Notes under the pieces: generated by a model | Databases searched by the model: none | Told to the model about the DNA's origin: nothing | The model's input: only the letters and a program-made list of their open reading frames with translations | Source of the DNA: an uncultured Rhodothermaceae bacterium | Lineage (GTDB): Bacteria; Bacteroidota; Rhodothermia; Rhodothermales; Salinibacteraceae | DNA length: 34,503 nt | Assembly: GCA_913056335.1 (NCBI GenBank) | Contig: CAJXLX010000025.1 | Coordinates: 1 to 34,503, forward strand | Direction of reading: 5' to 3' | Program-made: the position numbers and the translations under genes | Shown: in pieces, positions 16,930-25,998 of the stretch | How the letters are laid out: the number at the start of each line of letters is the position of its first letter | How positions within the stretch are numbered: the first letter of the stretch is position 1

Positions 16930-18735
16930 TCAATACCGCTGGCTCTGAAACGGGAGGCCCCAGCGCACTGCGATCTGCGGCGTTACGTAGGTTGTGGTGG
17001 GGCGCTCGGCATCGGTGGTGTGCTCGGCGCGGACGGCGGCTTCCAACACCAGCTGGGGCAGCACTTCCATGCCGATGTGTGCCTCGCCCATGAGCCGGTT
17101 CTGGCGCACGCCCTGCAGCATGGTCACGTCCCGGCTGCGCACACGGGTCTGGTTGGAGCGCGTGGCATCGGCACCAAAGTTTTCGGTGTCGGTATTGCGT
17201 CCGCGCTGCGTATAGGCCAGGTTGAGCCCGGCCTGCCAGGCACTGGCCGGGTCGTAGGTGGCCTGCACTGCCATGTCGATGCTGTTGGGTCCAGCGGGAT
17301 GCCCGAGTCCGTCGTCCCAGTGCGCATACGAGTTGGGCACGTAGGTGTGCGCGTAGATGTGCGGACGCAGCCGCGCAAATTCGCCACGTACTGACAGGTT
17401 GGGCAGCGCGGGCGGCACCCAGTGCGCGCCGAGCGTCCACGCCCACTTGTTGCCCCACCACTGGTTGCCGATTTCGCTGGCCACGAACTCATCGAGCACA
17501 AACTGCCCGTAGAGGCGCAGCCCGCGCACGACCGTCCACGCCCCGTCGATGCCCACAAGAGCGCGATCGGGGCTGCCCAATTCGCGCTCTACCCCGCGCA
17601 AGAAGATGATCGGGTTCAGATACGCGATGTCGAATCCGCCCCGGTTGACGGTAGAATCGCGCTCGGGGGCAAATACGATCGTCTCGAACAGCCCCAGCTC
17701 AAAGCGGTCGGACACACGCAGCGCCAGCCGGTGCGAGGCGCCGTAGCTACGCGGGCGGCGGCTGAAGTCGGGCGTTTCGTCGGGGGCCGAGGGCCCAGCC
17801 GGGGCCGCGTACTGCGAGAAGAGGTTCGTGTACTGCACGCGTCCGACCGTGGTACGCAGCTGCACCTGGTTGTAGGCTGGGCCGTAATTGGAGAGCATCA
17901 CGGAGCCGGAGCCGGGCCCCCAGCGGTTGCGGTCGCGTCCGGCCCGAAGCTCGAAGAAGCGCGTGCGCAGGCCCACCACGCCGCGCACATCGGCGTAGTC
18001 GTAGGTGGTGTTGCGCAGTGTGACGTTGCCCAGACGCGGCGCGGTGGGACGACCCGGCTTGTTGAATGCGAGGCGGGGCGGACGCTCGCGGGTGGCGGTG
18101 GCCTCCACATCGAAGAAAACATAGCGACCCAGGCGTCCATACGTGCGGGCGCCGAACGTGCCCTGCCAGGCGGTACTGCCCGCACGGGATAGGTTGCGCT
18201 CGGCCACGGGTCCGACCGCGCCGTACGCAACGGGCGTGGCCTGGATGGCATACTGCGTGCCGCGTACGCTGATGAGATCGTGTCCGTTAGCGAAGGCGCC
18301 CCACTGCTGTCCACGGGCCGCGCCCGGACGCCCTGTGCGCCGCTGGTAGCGGTCGAGGTGCTGCTGCTCGGCGGGCGAGAGCATCTCGCGGCGGGTGTCG
18401 AGGCTATCGAGGACAGCAGCTGCGGCTCCGCGTGAGAGCGGCTTGTGCGAGAGCACCGCCCGTGGCAAGCGCCCCAGGGTCTGCTGGCGCTCCAAGAAAC
18501 TGTGCAGCGGGTGGTTGATGCGTAGCAATCCGTCGTGGTTGACGGTGGGGCGGGGCGATTCGGTGGTATCGGCGGAGACGGCGGGCACGGGGGCCACGAC
18601 CGGCAGCGGCGTTCTGAACCCGGATGCATGAACGGACCCGGCAGCAGCCTGTGCCGCACCAAGACCTACCAGCACGGCAAGCAGCATCCATGAGCGTCCG
18701 GTACGGATGAGCGGGCGAGGAGCGCTCCTGTGCAT
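16930..18735 (-). CDS. Capsule assembly Wzi family outer-membrane beta-barrel protein
   Basis: From the ATG at 18735 this is a 601-aa exported protein with a basic n-region, a hydrophobic core (MLLAVLVGLGAAQAAAG) and cleavage near VHA. The mature part alternates polar and hydrophobic residues with many aromatic turn motifs and contains segments typical of Wzi-like barrels: RFFELRAGRDRNRWGPGSG, then LSNYGPAYNQVQL, YLNPIIFLRGVERELGSPD and LDEFVASEI. In characterised Wzi proteins the barrel helps attach capsule or exopolysaccharide at the outer membrane; that role here is inferred. Frame stays open further upstream: ATG at 18822 (630 aa) and 18798 are alternatives, but their Arg/Trp-rich extension does not look like a signal peptide. 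No capsule synthesis genes are adjacent; the neighbour at 18985 is divergent. Confidence 0.75.
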   Translation of the reverse strand: MHRSAPRPLIRTGRSWMLLAVLVGLGAAQAAAGSVHASGFRTPLPVVAPVPAVSADTTESPRPTVNHDGLLRINHPLHSFLERQQTLGRLPRAVLSHKPLSRGAAAAVLDSLDTRREMLSPAEQQHLDRYQRRTGRPGAARGQQWGAFANGHDLISVRGTQYAIQATPVAYGAVGPVAERNLSRAGSTAWQGTFGARTYGRLGRYVFFDVEATATRERPPRLAFNKPGRPTAPRLGNVTLRNTTYDYADVRGVVGLRTRFFELRAGRDRNRWGPGSGSVMLSNYGPAYNQVQLRTTVGRVQYTNLFSQYAAPAGPSAPDETPDFSRRPRSYGASHRLALRVSDRFELGLFETIVFAPERDSTVNRGGFDIAYLNPIIFLRGVERELGSPDRALVGIDGAWTVVRGLRLYGQFVLDEFVASEIGNQWWGNKWAWTLGAHWVPPALPNLSVRGEFARLRPHIYAHTYVPNSYAHWDDGLGHPAGPNSIDMAVQATYDPASAWQAGLNLAYTQRGRNTDTENFGADATRSNQTRVRSRDVTMLQGVRQNRLMGEAHIGMEVLPQLVLEAAVRAEHTTDAERPTTTYVTPQIAVRWGLPFQSQRY

Positions 18736-18984
18736 CCATCTCAAAAACAGGGGGCGAACCCAGTTGGAAAGCAGGCGAGACCAGTAGCGAAGCAGCATAC
18801 GGGGGCGGGATTGAAGAGACATTGGTGTCAAACAACGGGTTTTGGCGGCGAGATACAACCCCGTGGCGGCTCGTGGAGTGGGTACCGCAAGAATAACACA
18901 ATCGCTTTCTGTGTGGCGAAGCAAACGCGGCGGCGGCTCGTACAGGAAATCCGACTGTTCTTCTTTCCTATCTGCACCCGGTTT

Positions 18985-20430
18985 ATGTCCAACGGAACGC
19001 GCGGCTTGTTTTGCAACCGCACCCTGAACCTGCGCGGCATTCGCGCTATTGGCTACGACATGGATTACACGCTGGTGCACTACCATATGCGCAAGTGGGA
19101 GAAGCAGGCGTATTCGTATCTAAAACAGGGGCTTAGCGAGCGTGGATGGCCGGTGCATGACCTGTCGTTTGATCCGGACCTGGTGATTCGTGGGCTCATT
19201 CTGGATACGAAGCGCGGCAATGCGGTGAAGGCCAATCGGTTTGGCTATGTGAAGCGCGCGTTTCATGGCACCGAGCCGCTCGACTTTGACATGCAGCGGC
19301 AGACGTATCAGCGCATTCTGGTGGACTTGGCCGACGACCGCTGGCAGTTCTTGAACACGCTCTTTTCGATTTCGGCGGCGTGCATGTATATGCAGCTGGT
19401 CGACTTGATGGACGACGGCAAGCTCTCGGGCTCGATGAGCTATCATACGCTCTACGAGGAGGTGCAGTCGACCCTTGATGCTGCGCACATGGAGGGCCGC
19501 CTGAAGAAGGAAATCGTGGCCTCGCCCGAGCGGTTCGTGGATGTGGATGCGGAGATGCCGCTGGCACTGCTTGACCAGAAGATGGCGGGACGCAAGCTCT
19601 TGCTCATTACGAACTCGGAGTGGTCGTACGCCCAGCCGATGCTCGACTACGTGTTTAACCCGTACTTGCCGGGCGAGATGACGTGGAGCGATCTCTTTGA
19701 CATCTCGATTGTGGGCGCGCGCAAGCCGGATTTCTTTTCGGTGCGGATGCCCGCGTTTCGAGTGGTGTCAGAAGACGGGATGCTGCGTGAGCACACGGGC
19801 GGTCCGCTCGCGGAGGATGCTGTGTACGTGGGCGCCAATGCCTCGCTGGTGGAGGAGACGCTGGGTCTGACCGGCGAGGAGATTTTGTACGTGGGCGACC
19901 ATCTGTTTGTGGATGTGAACATCACCAAGAAGGTGTTGCGGTGGCGCACGGCGCTGGTGGTGCGCGAGCTGGAAGAGGAGATTGAGGCGTTTCAGCAGTT
20001 CCACGAGGAGCAGAAGGAGCTTACCGCGCTCATGAAACAGAAGAATGCGCTGGAAGACGACTATTCGCAGATGCGCCTGCGGGTGCAGCGCATCCGGAAG
20101 GGCTACGGGCGGCCCGAAGACCAGGGCAATCCGAAGCAGCTGGAGCGCCAGATGGTGGACTTGCGGGAGGAGCTGGTGGAGTTGGATAAGCAGATTGCGC
20201 CGCTGGCGAAAGCAGCTGGGCAGCTGGGCAACGAGAACTGGGGCCCGATCATGCGCACCGGCAAAGACAAGAGCCTGTTTGCGCGTCAGGTGGAGCGCTA
20301 TGCGGATGTGTACACGGGCCGCGTGTCCAATTTCTTGCACCAGACGCCGTTCGTGTACCTGCGCTCCTACCGCGGCAACCTGCCGCACGATGCAGTGTCG
20401 CTTCCAGATATGGAGCTGGTGGCGCCGTGA
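18985..20430 (+). CDS. HAD superfamily 5'-nucleotidase (HAD-IG / cN-II-like)
   Basis: The only plus-strand gene in the window; 481 aa, cytoplasmic. HAD motif I is DMDYTL with catalytic Asp25 and Asp27, motif II is LLLITNSEW with Thr209/Asn210, and the late motif is GDHLFVDV with Asp305 and Asp310 for magnesium. An all-helical cap lies between motifs I and II. A charged coiled-coil-like region (about 325-410, ELEEEIEAFQQFHEEQKE) precedes a C-terminal segment ending VYLRSYRGNLPHD, as in the HAD-IG family of IMP/GMP-type 5'-nucleotidases. The predicted activity is dephosphorylation of purine nucleoside monophosphates. The frame is open upstream to 18730, but those codons overlap the divergent Wzi-like gene; ATG at 18985 directly precedes the conserved N terminus (GLFCNRTLNLRGIRAIGYD). 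Confidence 0.9.
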   Translation: MSNGTRGLFCNRTLNLRGIRAIGYDMDYTLVHYHMRKWEKQAYSYLKQGLSERGWPVHDLSFDPDLVIRGLILDTKRGNAVKANRFGYVKRAFHGTEPLDFDMQRQTYQRILVDLADDRWQFLNTLFSISAACMYMQLVDLMDDGKLSGSMSYHTLYEEVQSTLDAAHMEGRLKKEIVASPERFVDVDAEMPLALLDQKMAGRKLLLITNSEWSYAQPMLDYVFNPYLPGEMTWSDLFDISIVGARKPDFFSVRMPAFRVVSEDGMLREHTGGPLAEDAVYVGANASLVEETLGLTGEEILYVGDHLFVDVNITKKVLRWRTALVVRELEEEIEAFQQFHEEQKELTALMKQKNALEDDYSQMRLRVQRIRKGYGRPEDQGNPKQLERQMVDLREELVELDKQIAPLAKAAGQLGNENWGPIMRTGKDKSLFARQVERYADVYTGRVSNFLHQTPFVYLRSYRGNLPHDAVSLPDMELVAP

Positions 20431-20461
20431 GGGGAAACCCTTAGGGATGTGCTTGACTCTT

Positions 20462-20487
20462 TAGAGACGCGCCATAGCGCGTCTCTA
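20462..20487. repeat. Long perfect palindromic hairpin between convergent genes
   Basis: An 11-bp perfect stem (TAGAGACGCGC / GCGCGTCTCTA) with a 4-base loop CATA lies 31 bp after the nucleotidase stop and 77 bp before the stop of the convergent thioredoxin gene. It can act as a bidirectional terminator, although T-runs are weak. The sequence resembles dispersed TAGAGACG...CGTCTCTA palindromes I recall from other bacterial genomes, so a REP/MITE-like repeat is also possible. Only one copy was noticed in this window. Confidence 0.6.
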
Positions 20488-20538
20488 CAGGGTGCGGGAG
20501 CCCCGGGCGAATGGAATGTGCTAAACAGCGGGTGTGCC

Positions 20539-20568
20539 ACCGTGTGCAATCAAACCGTGTGCAATCAA
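20539..20568. repeat. Perfect 15-bp tandem duplication over the tlpA stop codon
   Basis: ACCGTGTGCAATCAA occurs twice head-to-tail (20539-20553 and 20554-20568). The second unit contains the TGA stop of the minus-strand thioredoxin gene (20565-20567); the other unit lies just past the stop, so coding is unaffected. It looks like a recent slippage or duplication event. Confidence 0.7.
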
Positions 20569-21161
20569 GATGCAGCTCCCTCTTGCAGAACAGCCTGTAG
20601 CACAGGCCGAAAGTCGCCAGGCAGCAACAATCCGGTATGCGCGTATCGAATGGTGCCGCTGCGGTCGATAATGTAGGTACGCGGCACCCCGCGTGTCGTA
20701 CCGTACTGTTGCGACGCCACGCGCGGACTGTTGACAATCGGGTAGTTTACAGGCATCTGCTCCTCAATAAAGGGACGCACGACCTCCATGCCATTGGTGT
20801 CTACCGATAGACCGATAAACTGCACGCCCTGGCTTTCGAACTCATCTTGCATCTCTACAAAACCAGGCATCTGCTGCTTGCACGTTACGCACCACGTAGC
20901 CCACAGGTTAAGCACAACAACACGCCCCCGGTAGTCTGAAAGCTGAATGGGTGTTCCTTCAACCGACTCTAACGTAAAGTCGGGGGCCGTGCCTCTGTTT
21001 TCCAGCTCCACGGTTGGGGTCCGTCCTGCAACTAAGTACCACATGAGGCCAACAACGAGGGCCAGCACCCAGAAGCGACCGATTAGATTGCTGATGCCGG
21101 CCCCGATTCGGCTCAGCAGAGGCGGCGTAGACGAGGAATTAGTCTGCGAGGTATCTGGCAT
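20565..21161 (-). CDS. TlpA/ResA-like membrane-anchored thioredoxin
   Basis: A 198-aa protein with a single N-terminal membrane anchor (about 29-45) and a periplasmic thioredoxin fold of the TlpA/ResA/AhpC-TSA type. Seen directly: PDFTLESVEG entry strand (60-69), VVVLNLWATW followed by the redox motif C91-V-T-C94, FIGLSVDT strand, and the cis-proline segment GVPRTYIID (Pro160). The expected role is thiol-disulfide exchange with exported proteins, such as cytochrome maturation or repair; the partner is not evident. It follows signal peptidase I by 103 bp, and this gap has no strong terminator, so it may be the last gene of the lsp-lepA-lepB cluster or have its own promoter. Confidence 0.9.
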   Translation of the reverse strand: MPDTSQTNSSSTPPLLSRIGAGISNLIGRFWVLALVVGLMWYLVAGRTPTVELENRGTAPDFTLESVEGTPIQLSDYRGRVVVLNLWATWCVTCKQQMPGFVEMQDEFESQGVQFIGLSVDTNGMEVVRPFIEEQMPVNYPIVNSPRVASQQYGTTRGVPRTYIIDRSGTIRYAHTGLLLPGDFRPVLQAVLQEGAAS

Positions 21162-21264
21162 ATCAATGGGTGGATCGTAGTGTTCACCGGTTTGTTTTCA
21201 TCTTGTGCGTTGGAGGCCGCGTGTGCTCGAATACGCATGTGGAGCACATGCCGGGTAGAGCGGT

Positions 21265-22407
21265 CTACTCGCCAGATTCTACGAGTTCGCCATCGCGCAG
21301 GTAGGGAGCATTTTCGAAGACCTCGGCGTCTTGAATGGGGCGCAGGATGCGGTTGAAGCGCGGGCTGGTGGATTCAGCATCCCACGAGAAGTAGGTAAAC
21401 AGCGCCTTGCCCACGATGTGGTCGTGCGGCACGAAGCCCCAGAAGCGGCTGTCTTCGGAGTCGTCGCGGTTGTCGCCGAGCATGAAGTAGTAGTCTTGCT
21501 CGAACGTGTATTCAGTCGTTTCCTCGCCGTCGATGGCGTAGGTGGAGTCGGTCATGGGGCGGGCCGAGCGGCCTTCGTATCCCGTAATCACCGGCTCGTA
21601 CACCGGCCAGGTCTCCTCGTTGAGCGTTACGGTCGTACCTGCTGCCGGAATGGCGATAGGCCCGTAGTTGTCGGGCGTGTACCCCTGGTTGGGCGGGTAC
21701 ATGTTGGCGTCGTAGTTGGCGTTGTTCAGGATGAGCGGCTCGACCGCCTCCACCCAGTCCCAACCGCGAATCTGCAGGGCAGCTGCGGCGGTGGCCCGGG
21801 TGCGTGCAATCTCGCCATTGGGTCCCTCGCGCCACGCGGAGATGTTCAATTCGTCGAGCTCCGAGCGCGAAACGCGGTAGCGCGCATCCGACTTGCGCAC
21901 GACCCAGAAGTACTGCATCCCCTGGCCCATCGAGAGCCGGTCGCTGTTGATGGAAACGGCTTTGTTGGTGACGGCGAGCGTGTCGCCGGGCATGCCCACC
22001 ACGCGCTTGATGTAGTGCATCTTGCGGTCGATGGGGGCATCGTCGGGGGGCAGGTTGAACACAACGGCATCGCCCCGCTCGACGGATCCGAAGCCGGGCA
22101 GCCGCACGTACGGGAAGCGCGGGTTGTCGAGGTAGAGGTTGGGGCTGAAGGCACTGCCAAAGGGCACGGCCAGCGTCATGGGCAGGCGCGTGCCGTAGTG
22201 GAGTTTGGAGACGAAGAGGTAGTCGCCCACCAGGAGGTTGTTCTCCATCGAGGGCGTGGGAATGCGAAACAGGTCGAAGAAGAACGTGCGGATGACCAGC
22301 ACAACGACCACGGCCACCACAATGGCCTCGATCCACTGGCGGAGTTCGCTTTTTTGCGGAGGGGCGTCGTTACGGGAACGCCGTCGGGATGAGGAGCGAT
22401 CGGCCAC
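21265..22407 (-). CDS. lepB: Signal peptidase I
   Basis: A 380-aa inner-membrane serine/lysine protease that removes signal peptides of exported proteins. One N-terminal membrane segment (about 24-44, AIVVAVVVVLVIRTFFF) leads into box B RIPTPSMENNL with catalytic Ser53, then YIKRVVGMPGD with catalytic Lys134, and box E GDNRDDSEDSRFWGFV (from 311). About 160 residues lie between the lysine box and box E, making the periplasmic domain large, as in other long SPase I forms. The GTG at 22407 (MADRSSSRRR-type N terminus) is preferred; the frame continues to a TTG at 22476 through an Arg/Pro-rich stretch. It lies downstream of a conserved-cluster unknown gene and lepA, a common spo-lep arrangement. 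Confidence 0.93.
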   Translation of the reverse strand: MADRSSSRRRSRNDAPPQKSELRQWIEAIVVAVVVVLVIRTFFFDLFRIPTPSMENNLLVGDYLFVSKLHYGTRLPMTLAVPFGSAFSPNLYLDNPRFPYVRLPGFGSVERGDAVVFNLPPDDAPIDRKMHYIKRVVGMPGDTLAVTNKAVSINSDRLSMGQGMQYFWVVRKSDARYRVSRSELDELNISAWREGPNGEIARTRATAAAALQIRGWDWVEAVEPLILNNANYDANMYPPNQGYTPDNYGPIAIPAAGTTVTLNEETWPVYEPVITGYEGRSARPMTDSTYAIDGEETTEYTFEQDYYFMLGDNRDDSEDSRFWGFVPHDHIVGKALFTYFSWDAESTSPRFNRILRPIQDAEVFENAPYLRDGELVESGE

Positions 22408-22525
22408 GGGGCAGAGGCGTTGTCGAGCAGAATGAGTGCGAAGGTGGACTGACGGGCGCGGCAGCACCGGTCGCAAGAATCATTGCGGCGCATGTGCTGC
22501 AGGTGCAGGCGCTATGGCGTGGAAG

Positions 22526-23326
22526 CTATGGTGTGGGCGGCGCAGGCCGGTGGCCGGGCGTAAGCTGTCGGCGCGCCACAGGCTCTATGAAAAAGCGTGC
22601 GCCGTTGTATCCGACACGGTACCAGCGCCCATCAACCGAATCATAGAAGTAGTCAACGTACGGAGCCCGGTCGGGGGTTTCTTTCAGGGGGGCGAGTACG
22701 CTTTGGCGCACATCGGGCAGCACGCTGCGCCAGCGCCGCTCGGTGGCTACGATAAGCCCGCGGTTGCGAGGGCCGTTGGCATCGCTCACCACCACGGGGA
22801 TGGAGTCGTTGACGATGAACCAGTAGGCAAACTGGCCGAAGTCGTCGCGGTTGGGCTGCAGGTCGTCGGCCAGGGTGTAGGTAGGAGCGTCGAAGTGGGC
22901 CTGCAGGCGCGCCCGCAGGTCGATAGTGCGGGTGGTATCGAAGACAGTCGGCTCCGGCTGTGGGCCGAGAAACGACCACTCGGTATCGCCAAAGGTGTCG
23001 TCGAGCCACTCTTTCTCGAAGCGATGCGCCGTTCGTATCTGCTGAACAGGGAACGCATTGGAGTCTGGTGGGGCAGTGCGCGACGGGGCGACACGATGCA
23101 GCGAATCAACGGCCACCGCGAGCGGATGCGGCGCCTGCGGACGTGCCGCCTGGTAGCGCGAGCGCGGGTAGAGCTGGTCGAGCAGATGCATCTGCCGGGC
23201 CTGCTGGTACCGGTCGATGATGTGCTGCCCCTGCACGACGACAGCGCCTGTGCTTATCCACAAGATCAGGACAAGCAGCGCCACAGCGCTCCATACGGGC
23301 GGGCATTGCGGGGTGCAACGAGACAT
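22526..23326 (-). CDS. Unknown membrane-anchored protein between lepA and lepB
   Basis: I do not recognise this 266-aa protein. It has a single N-terminal hydrophobic segment (about 10-30, SAVALLVLILWISTGAVVV) that could be an anchor or uncleaved signal, then a Gln/Arg/Leu helical stretch (QHIIDRYQQARQMHLLDQL), a Pro-rich linker, and a soluble domain of about 150 residues rich in Asp, Trp and Tyr (DDFGQFAYWFIVNDSIPVVV, YFYDSVDGRWYRVGYNGARF split across it). It ends in a Pro-rich tail. No catalytic motif was seen. The ATG at 23326 lies 21 bp after the lepA stop, and its own stop is 118 bp before lepB, so it is co-transcribed with translation and secretion genes. An envelope-facing role is inferred only from anchor and context. 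Confidence 0.8.
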   Translation of the reverse strand: MSRCTPQCPPVWSAVALLVLILWISTGAVVVQGQHIIDRYQQARQMHLLDQLYPRSRYQAARPQAPHPLAVAVDSLHRVAPSRTAPPDSNAFPVQQIRTAHRFEKEWLDDTFGDTEWSFLGPQPEPTVFDTTRTIDLRARLQAHFDAPTYTLADDLQPNRDDFGQFAYWFIVNDSIPVVVSDANGPRNRGLIVATERRWRSVLPDVRQSVLAPLKETPDRAPYVDYFYDSVDGRWYRVGYNGARFFIEPVARRQLTPGHRPAPPTP

Positions 23327-23347
23327 AGCGTACCTCACGCGCAACCT

Positions 23348-25168
23348 CTACTCATCAACCGACAGGATGGCGAGGAAGGCCTCTTGGGGCACTTCCACAT
23401 CGCCCACTTGCTTCATCCGCTTCTTGCCTTCTTTTTGCTTTTCCAGCAGCTTGCGCTTGCGGGTAATGTCGCCGCCGTAGCACTTGGCCGTAACGTCTTT
23501 GCGCTGGGCCTTGACGGTTTCGCGGGCCACAACACGGCGCCCAATGGAGGCCTGAATCGGCACCTCGAACAGCTGCTTCGGAATCTTCTCTTTGAGCTTC
23601 TTGGCCAGCTTGCGCCCCACCTCGTACGCTTTGTCGCGGTGCACGATGGTCGAGAGCGCATCGACCGGGTCTTTGTCGATGAGCACGGTAAGCTTGACCA
23701 GATCGCTCTCGCGGTACTCCATGAATTCGTAGTCGAGCGAGGCATAGCCGCGGCTCACGCTTTTGAGCTTGTCGTAGAAGTCGAACACGATCTCGGCCAG
23801 CGGTAGCTCGTACTGCAGGTTCACGCGCTCCGTATCCAGATAGCGCTGATTCACGTACACGCCGCGCCGGTTTTCGCAGAGCTGCATGATGTTGCCGATG
23901 TACTCCGACGGCACAATGATGTCGGCTTTCACGAACGGCTCAAACACCGCGTCGATGTCGCCATAGTGCGGCATCTCGCTGGGATTGTTGACGATGACAA
24001 GCTCCTGGTCGTCGTCACCGGGCTCGCTCACGCGCACGCGGTACTCCACGTTGGGCACGGTGGTGATGATGTCGAGCCCAAACTCGCGGTCGAGGCGCTC
24101 CTGGATAATCTCCATATGCAGCAAGCCCAGGAATCCGACCCGGAAGCCAAAGCCCAGTGCGGTCGAGGTCTCCGGCTCAAACGTGAGCGAGGCATCGTTC
24201 AGTTGCAGCTTGTCGAGCGCGCTGCGCAGGTCTTCGAAGTCTTCGGTATCGCTCGGGTGCACGCCGCTGAAGACCATCGGCTTCACCTTCTTAAAGCCGG
24301 GAATGGCCTCATCGGCCGGGTTGTGCTTGTGGGTGATGGTGTCGCCGACGCGGGTGTGCGACACGTCTTTAATGGATCCGATAATGTATCCCACATCACC
24401 AGCTTTGAGCGTGTCGACCTTTTGCCGTCCCAGCCGGAGCACGCCCAGCTCTTCGGCATCGTACTCCTGATGTGTGGCCATAAAGCGCATCGCATCGCCC
24501 TTGTTGAGCGTGCCATCGAAGACGCGCGCATAGACGACCGATCCGCGGTAGGAGTCGTAGATGGAGTCGAAAATGAGCGCTTTTAGCGGCTTATCGGGGT
24601 CGCCGGTGGGGGGAGGCACACGGTTGATGACAAGGTCGAGCAGTTCGTCGACGCCCTCGCCGGTCTTGGCGCTGATCTTGATGATGTCTTCAGCGGGCTC
24701 GCCCAGCAGTTCTTCGAGCGACATGGCTACCTGGTCGGGCCGCGCCACGGGCAGGTCGACTTTGTTCATGACCGGAATGATCTCCAGGTCTTGCTCCAGC
24801 GCCAGGTAGGCGTTCGAGATGGTCTGCGCCTCGATGCCCTGGGCGGCATCTACGAGCAGGATGGCCCCTTCGCATGCCTTAAGGGCCCGCGACACCTCGT
24901 ACGTAAAGTCGACATGGCCGGGTGTGTCGATCAGGTTGAAGGTGTAGGTCTCGCCCGCGTCGGTGGTGTGCTGCATGCGCACCGCGTGGCTCTTGATGGT
25001 GATACCCCGCTCGCGCTCCAGGTCCATGTCGTCGAGCGTCTGCTCCTGCAGGTCGCGGTCGCTGATGGTGCCCGTACGCTCCAGGAGCCGATCGGCCAGG
25101 GTGCTTTTGCCGTGGTCGATATGGGCGATAATGCAGAAATTGCGGATGTGCGAGGCGTCGATAGACAT
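23348..25168 (-). CDS. lepA: Elongation factor 4 (LepA)
   Basis: A 606-aa ribosomal GTPase, the usual length for LepA. GTPase motifs are clear: AHIDHGKST (P-loop, 15-23), RERGITIK switch, DTPGHVDF, and NKVDLP. The family-specific C-terminal domain with [26 protein letters not shown] and PQEAFLAIL closes the protein, which separates it from EF-G and TypA. LepA binds the ribosome and affects initiation or elongation under stress, such as high salt. ATG at 25168 gives the conserved N terminus ([16 protein letters not shown]). It starts 87 bp after the lspA stop; the next gene follows 21 bp after its own stop. Confidence 0.98.
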   Translation of the reverse strand: MSIDASHIRNFCIIAHIDHGKSTLADRLLERTGTISDRDLQEQTLDDMDLERERGITIKSHAVRMQHTTDAGETYTFNLIDTPGHVDFTYEVSRALKACEGAILLVDAAQGIEAQTISNAYLALEQDLEIIPVMNKVDLPVARPDQVAMSLEELLGEPAEDIIKISAKTGEGVDELLDLVINRVPPPTGDPDKPLKALIFDSIYDSYRGSVVYARVFDGTLNKGDAMRFMATHQEYDAEELGVLRLGRQKVDTLKAGDVGYIIGSIKDVSHTRVGDTITHKHNPADEAIPGFKKVKPMVFSGVHPSDTEDFEDLRSALDKLQLNDASLTFEPETSTALGFGFRVGFLGLLHMEIIQERLDREFGLDIITTVPNVEYRVRVSEPGDDDQELVIVNNPSEMPHYGDIDAVFEPFVKADIIVPSEYIGNIMQLCENRRGVYVNQRYLDTERVNLQYELPLAEIVFDFYDKLKSVSRGYASLDYEFMEYRESDLVKLTVLIDKDPVDALSTIVHRDKAYEVGRKLAKKLKEKIPKQLFEVPIQASIGRRVVARETVKAQRKDVTAKCYGGDITRKRKLLEKQKEGKKRMKQVGDVEVPQEAFLAILSVDE

Positions 25169-25255
25169 AGAGGGAAGCCGCTTAGAAGAAGGCCACTACT
25201 TAGGGCAGAACGCGTTGCGCGGCACCGGGCGTGTGCCAGGGCCCGGTGGTACTGC

Positions 25256-25921
25256 TTACGCCGAAGGCGGATCTGGCGCGCCCGGGGTCTGATCTTCAGA
25301 GGACGACGCAGGCGCTGGTGATGACGCTGCGCGGTGGGGTTCGGCAGAGGCGGCGTCTTGTTCGGAGCCCTCCTCGGCCTGTTCTTTCGCCATCATAGCC
25401 TCGTAGAATGCGTTATGGAAAAACAGCACGCCGGCTACGCCGCACACAATGGCCATATCGGCCACATTCCAAATGGGAAATAGCTCCATGTAGCTGCCGC
25501 CAATGAGCGGCACGCCGGGCGGCACAAAGCCTTGCCACAGGCTCACGTGGATGAAGTCGACCACGCGCCCCTGAAAGAGCTCGCCGTATCCCAACCACAC
25601 GCCGTAGAACACGCGATCGATGATGTTGCCGATTGCCCCGCCCAGAATAAAGGCCAGGCTGGCCCGATACGGCCAGTACAGGCCACGCACCTGCGCAATG
25701 TAGTAGGCGACAAGCCCGGTGGCCAGAACGGCAAGCACGGCGACGGTGCCAGGCGGCCCCACCTCGATGCCAAAGGCCATGCCGGGGTTCTCTGTAAACG
25801 TGAACTGCAGCCAGTCGCCTAAAAGGGGGATCGACTGGTGGCGGTGCATAAGTTGAAGCACCAGCCACTTGGTCGCTTGGTCGAGTGCAACAACAGAAGC
25901 AGCAATTCCAAAAACGCGCAT
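25256..25921 (-). CDS. lspA: Lipoprotein signal peptidase (signal peptidase II)
   Basis: A 221-aa inner-membrane aspartyl protease that cleaves prolipoproteins after lipid attachment; this window alone encodes several predicted lipoproteins as likely substrates. Four membrane segments are visible. Catalytic aspartates are Asp102 in GNIIDRV and Asp155 in WNVADM, and the conserved DQATKW (14-19) and FTENPGMAFG (42-51) segments are present. After the last helix comes an unusual acidic, Ala/Ser/Pro-rich cytoplasmic tail of about 45 residues, longer than in the usual 160-170 aa family members and consistent with a halophile. ATG at 25921 is preferred over the frame's start at 25957. It lies 77 bp downstream of the DksA-type gene. 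Confidence 0.95.
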   Translation of the reverse strand: MRVFGIAASVVALDQATKWLVLQLMHRHQSIPLLGDWLQFTFTENPGMAFGIEVGPPGTVAVLAVLATGLVAYYIAQVRGLYWPYRASLAFILGGAIGNIIDRVFYGVWLGYGELFQGRVVDFIHVSLWQGFVPPGVPLIGGSYMELFPIWNVADMAIVCGVAGVLFFHNAFYEAMMAKEQAEEGSEQDAASAEPHRAASSPAPASSSEDQTPGAPDPPSA

Positions 25922-25998
25922 ACGCACAACACAAACCAAACAAACGATGAACTGCAACGAGCCCTGCCCTGGCAGCCCTACTCGCGCAGCGAACGGAT

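Noticed and set aside
22436-23806. 456-codon plus-strand frame
   Set aside because: Antisense to the unknown anchored gene and to the lepA 3' end, which has strong family identity.
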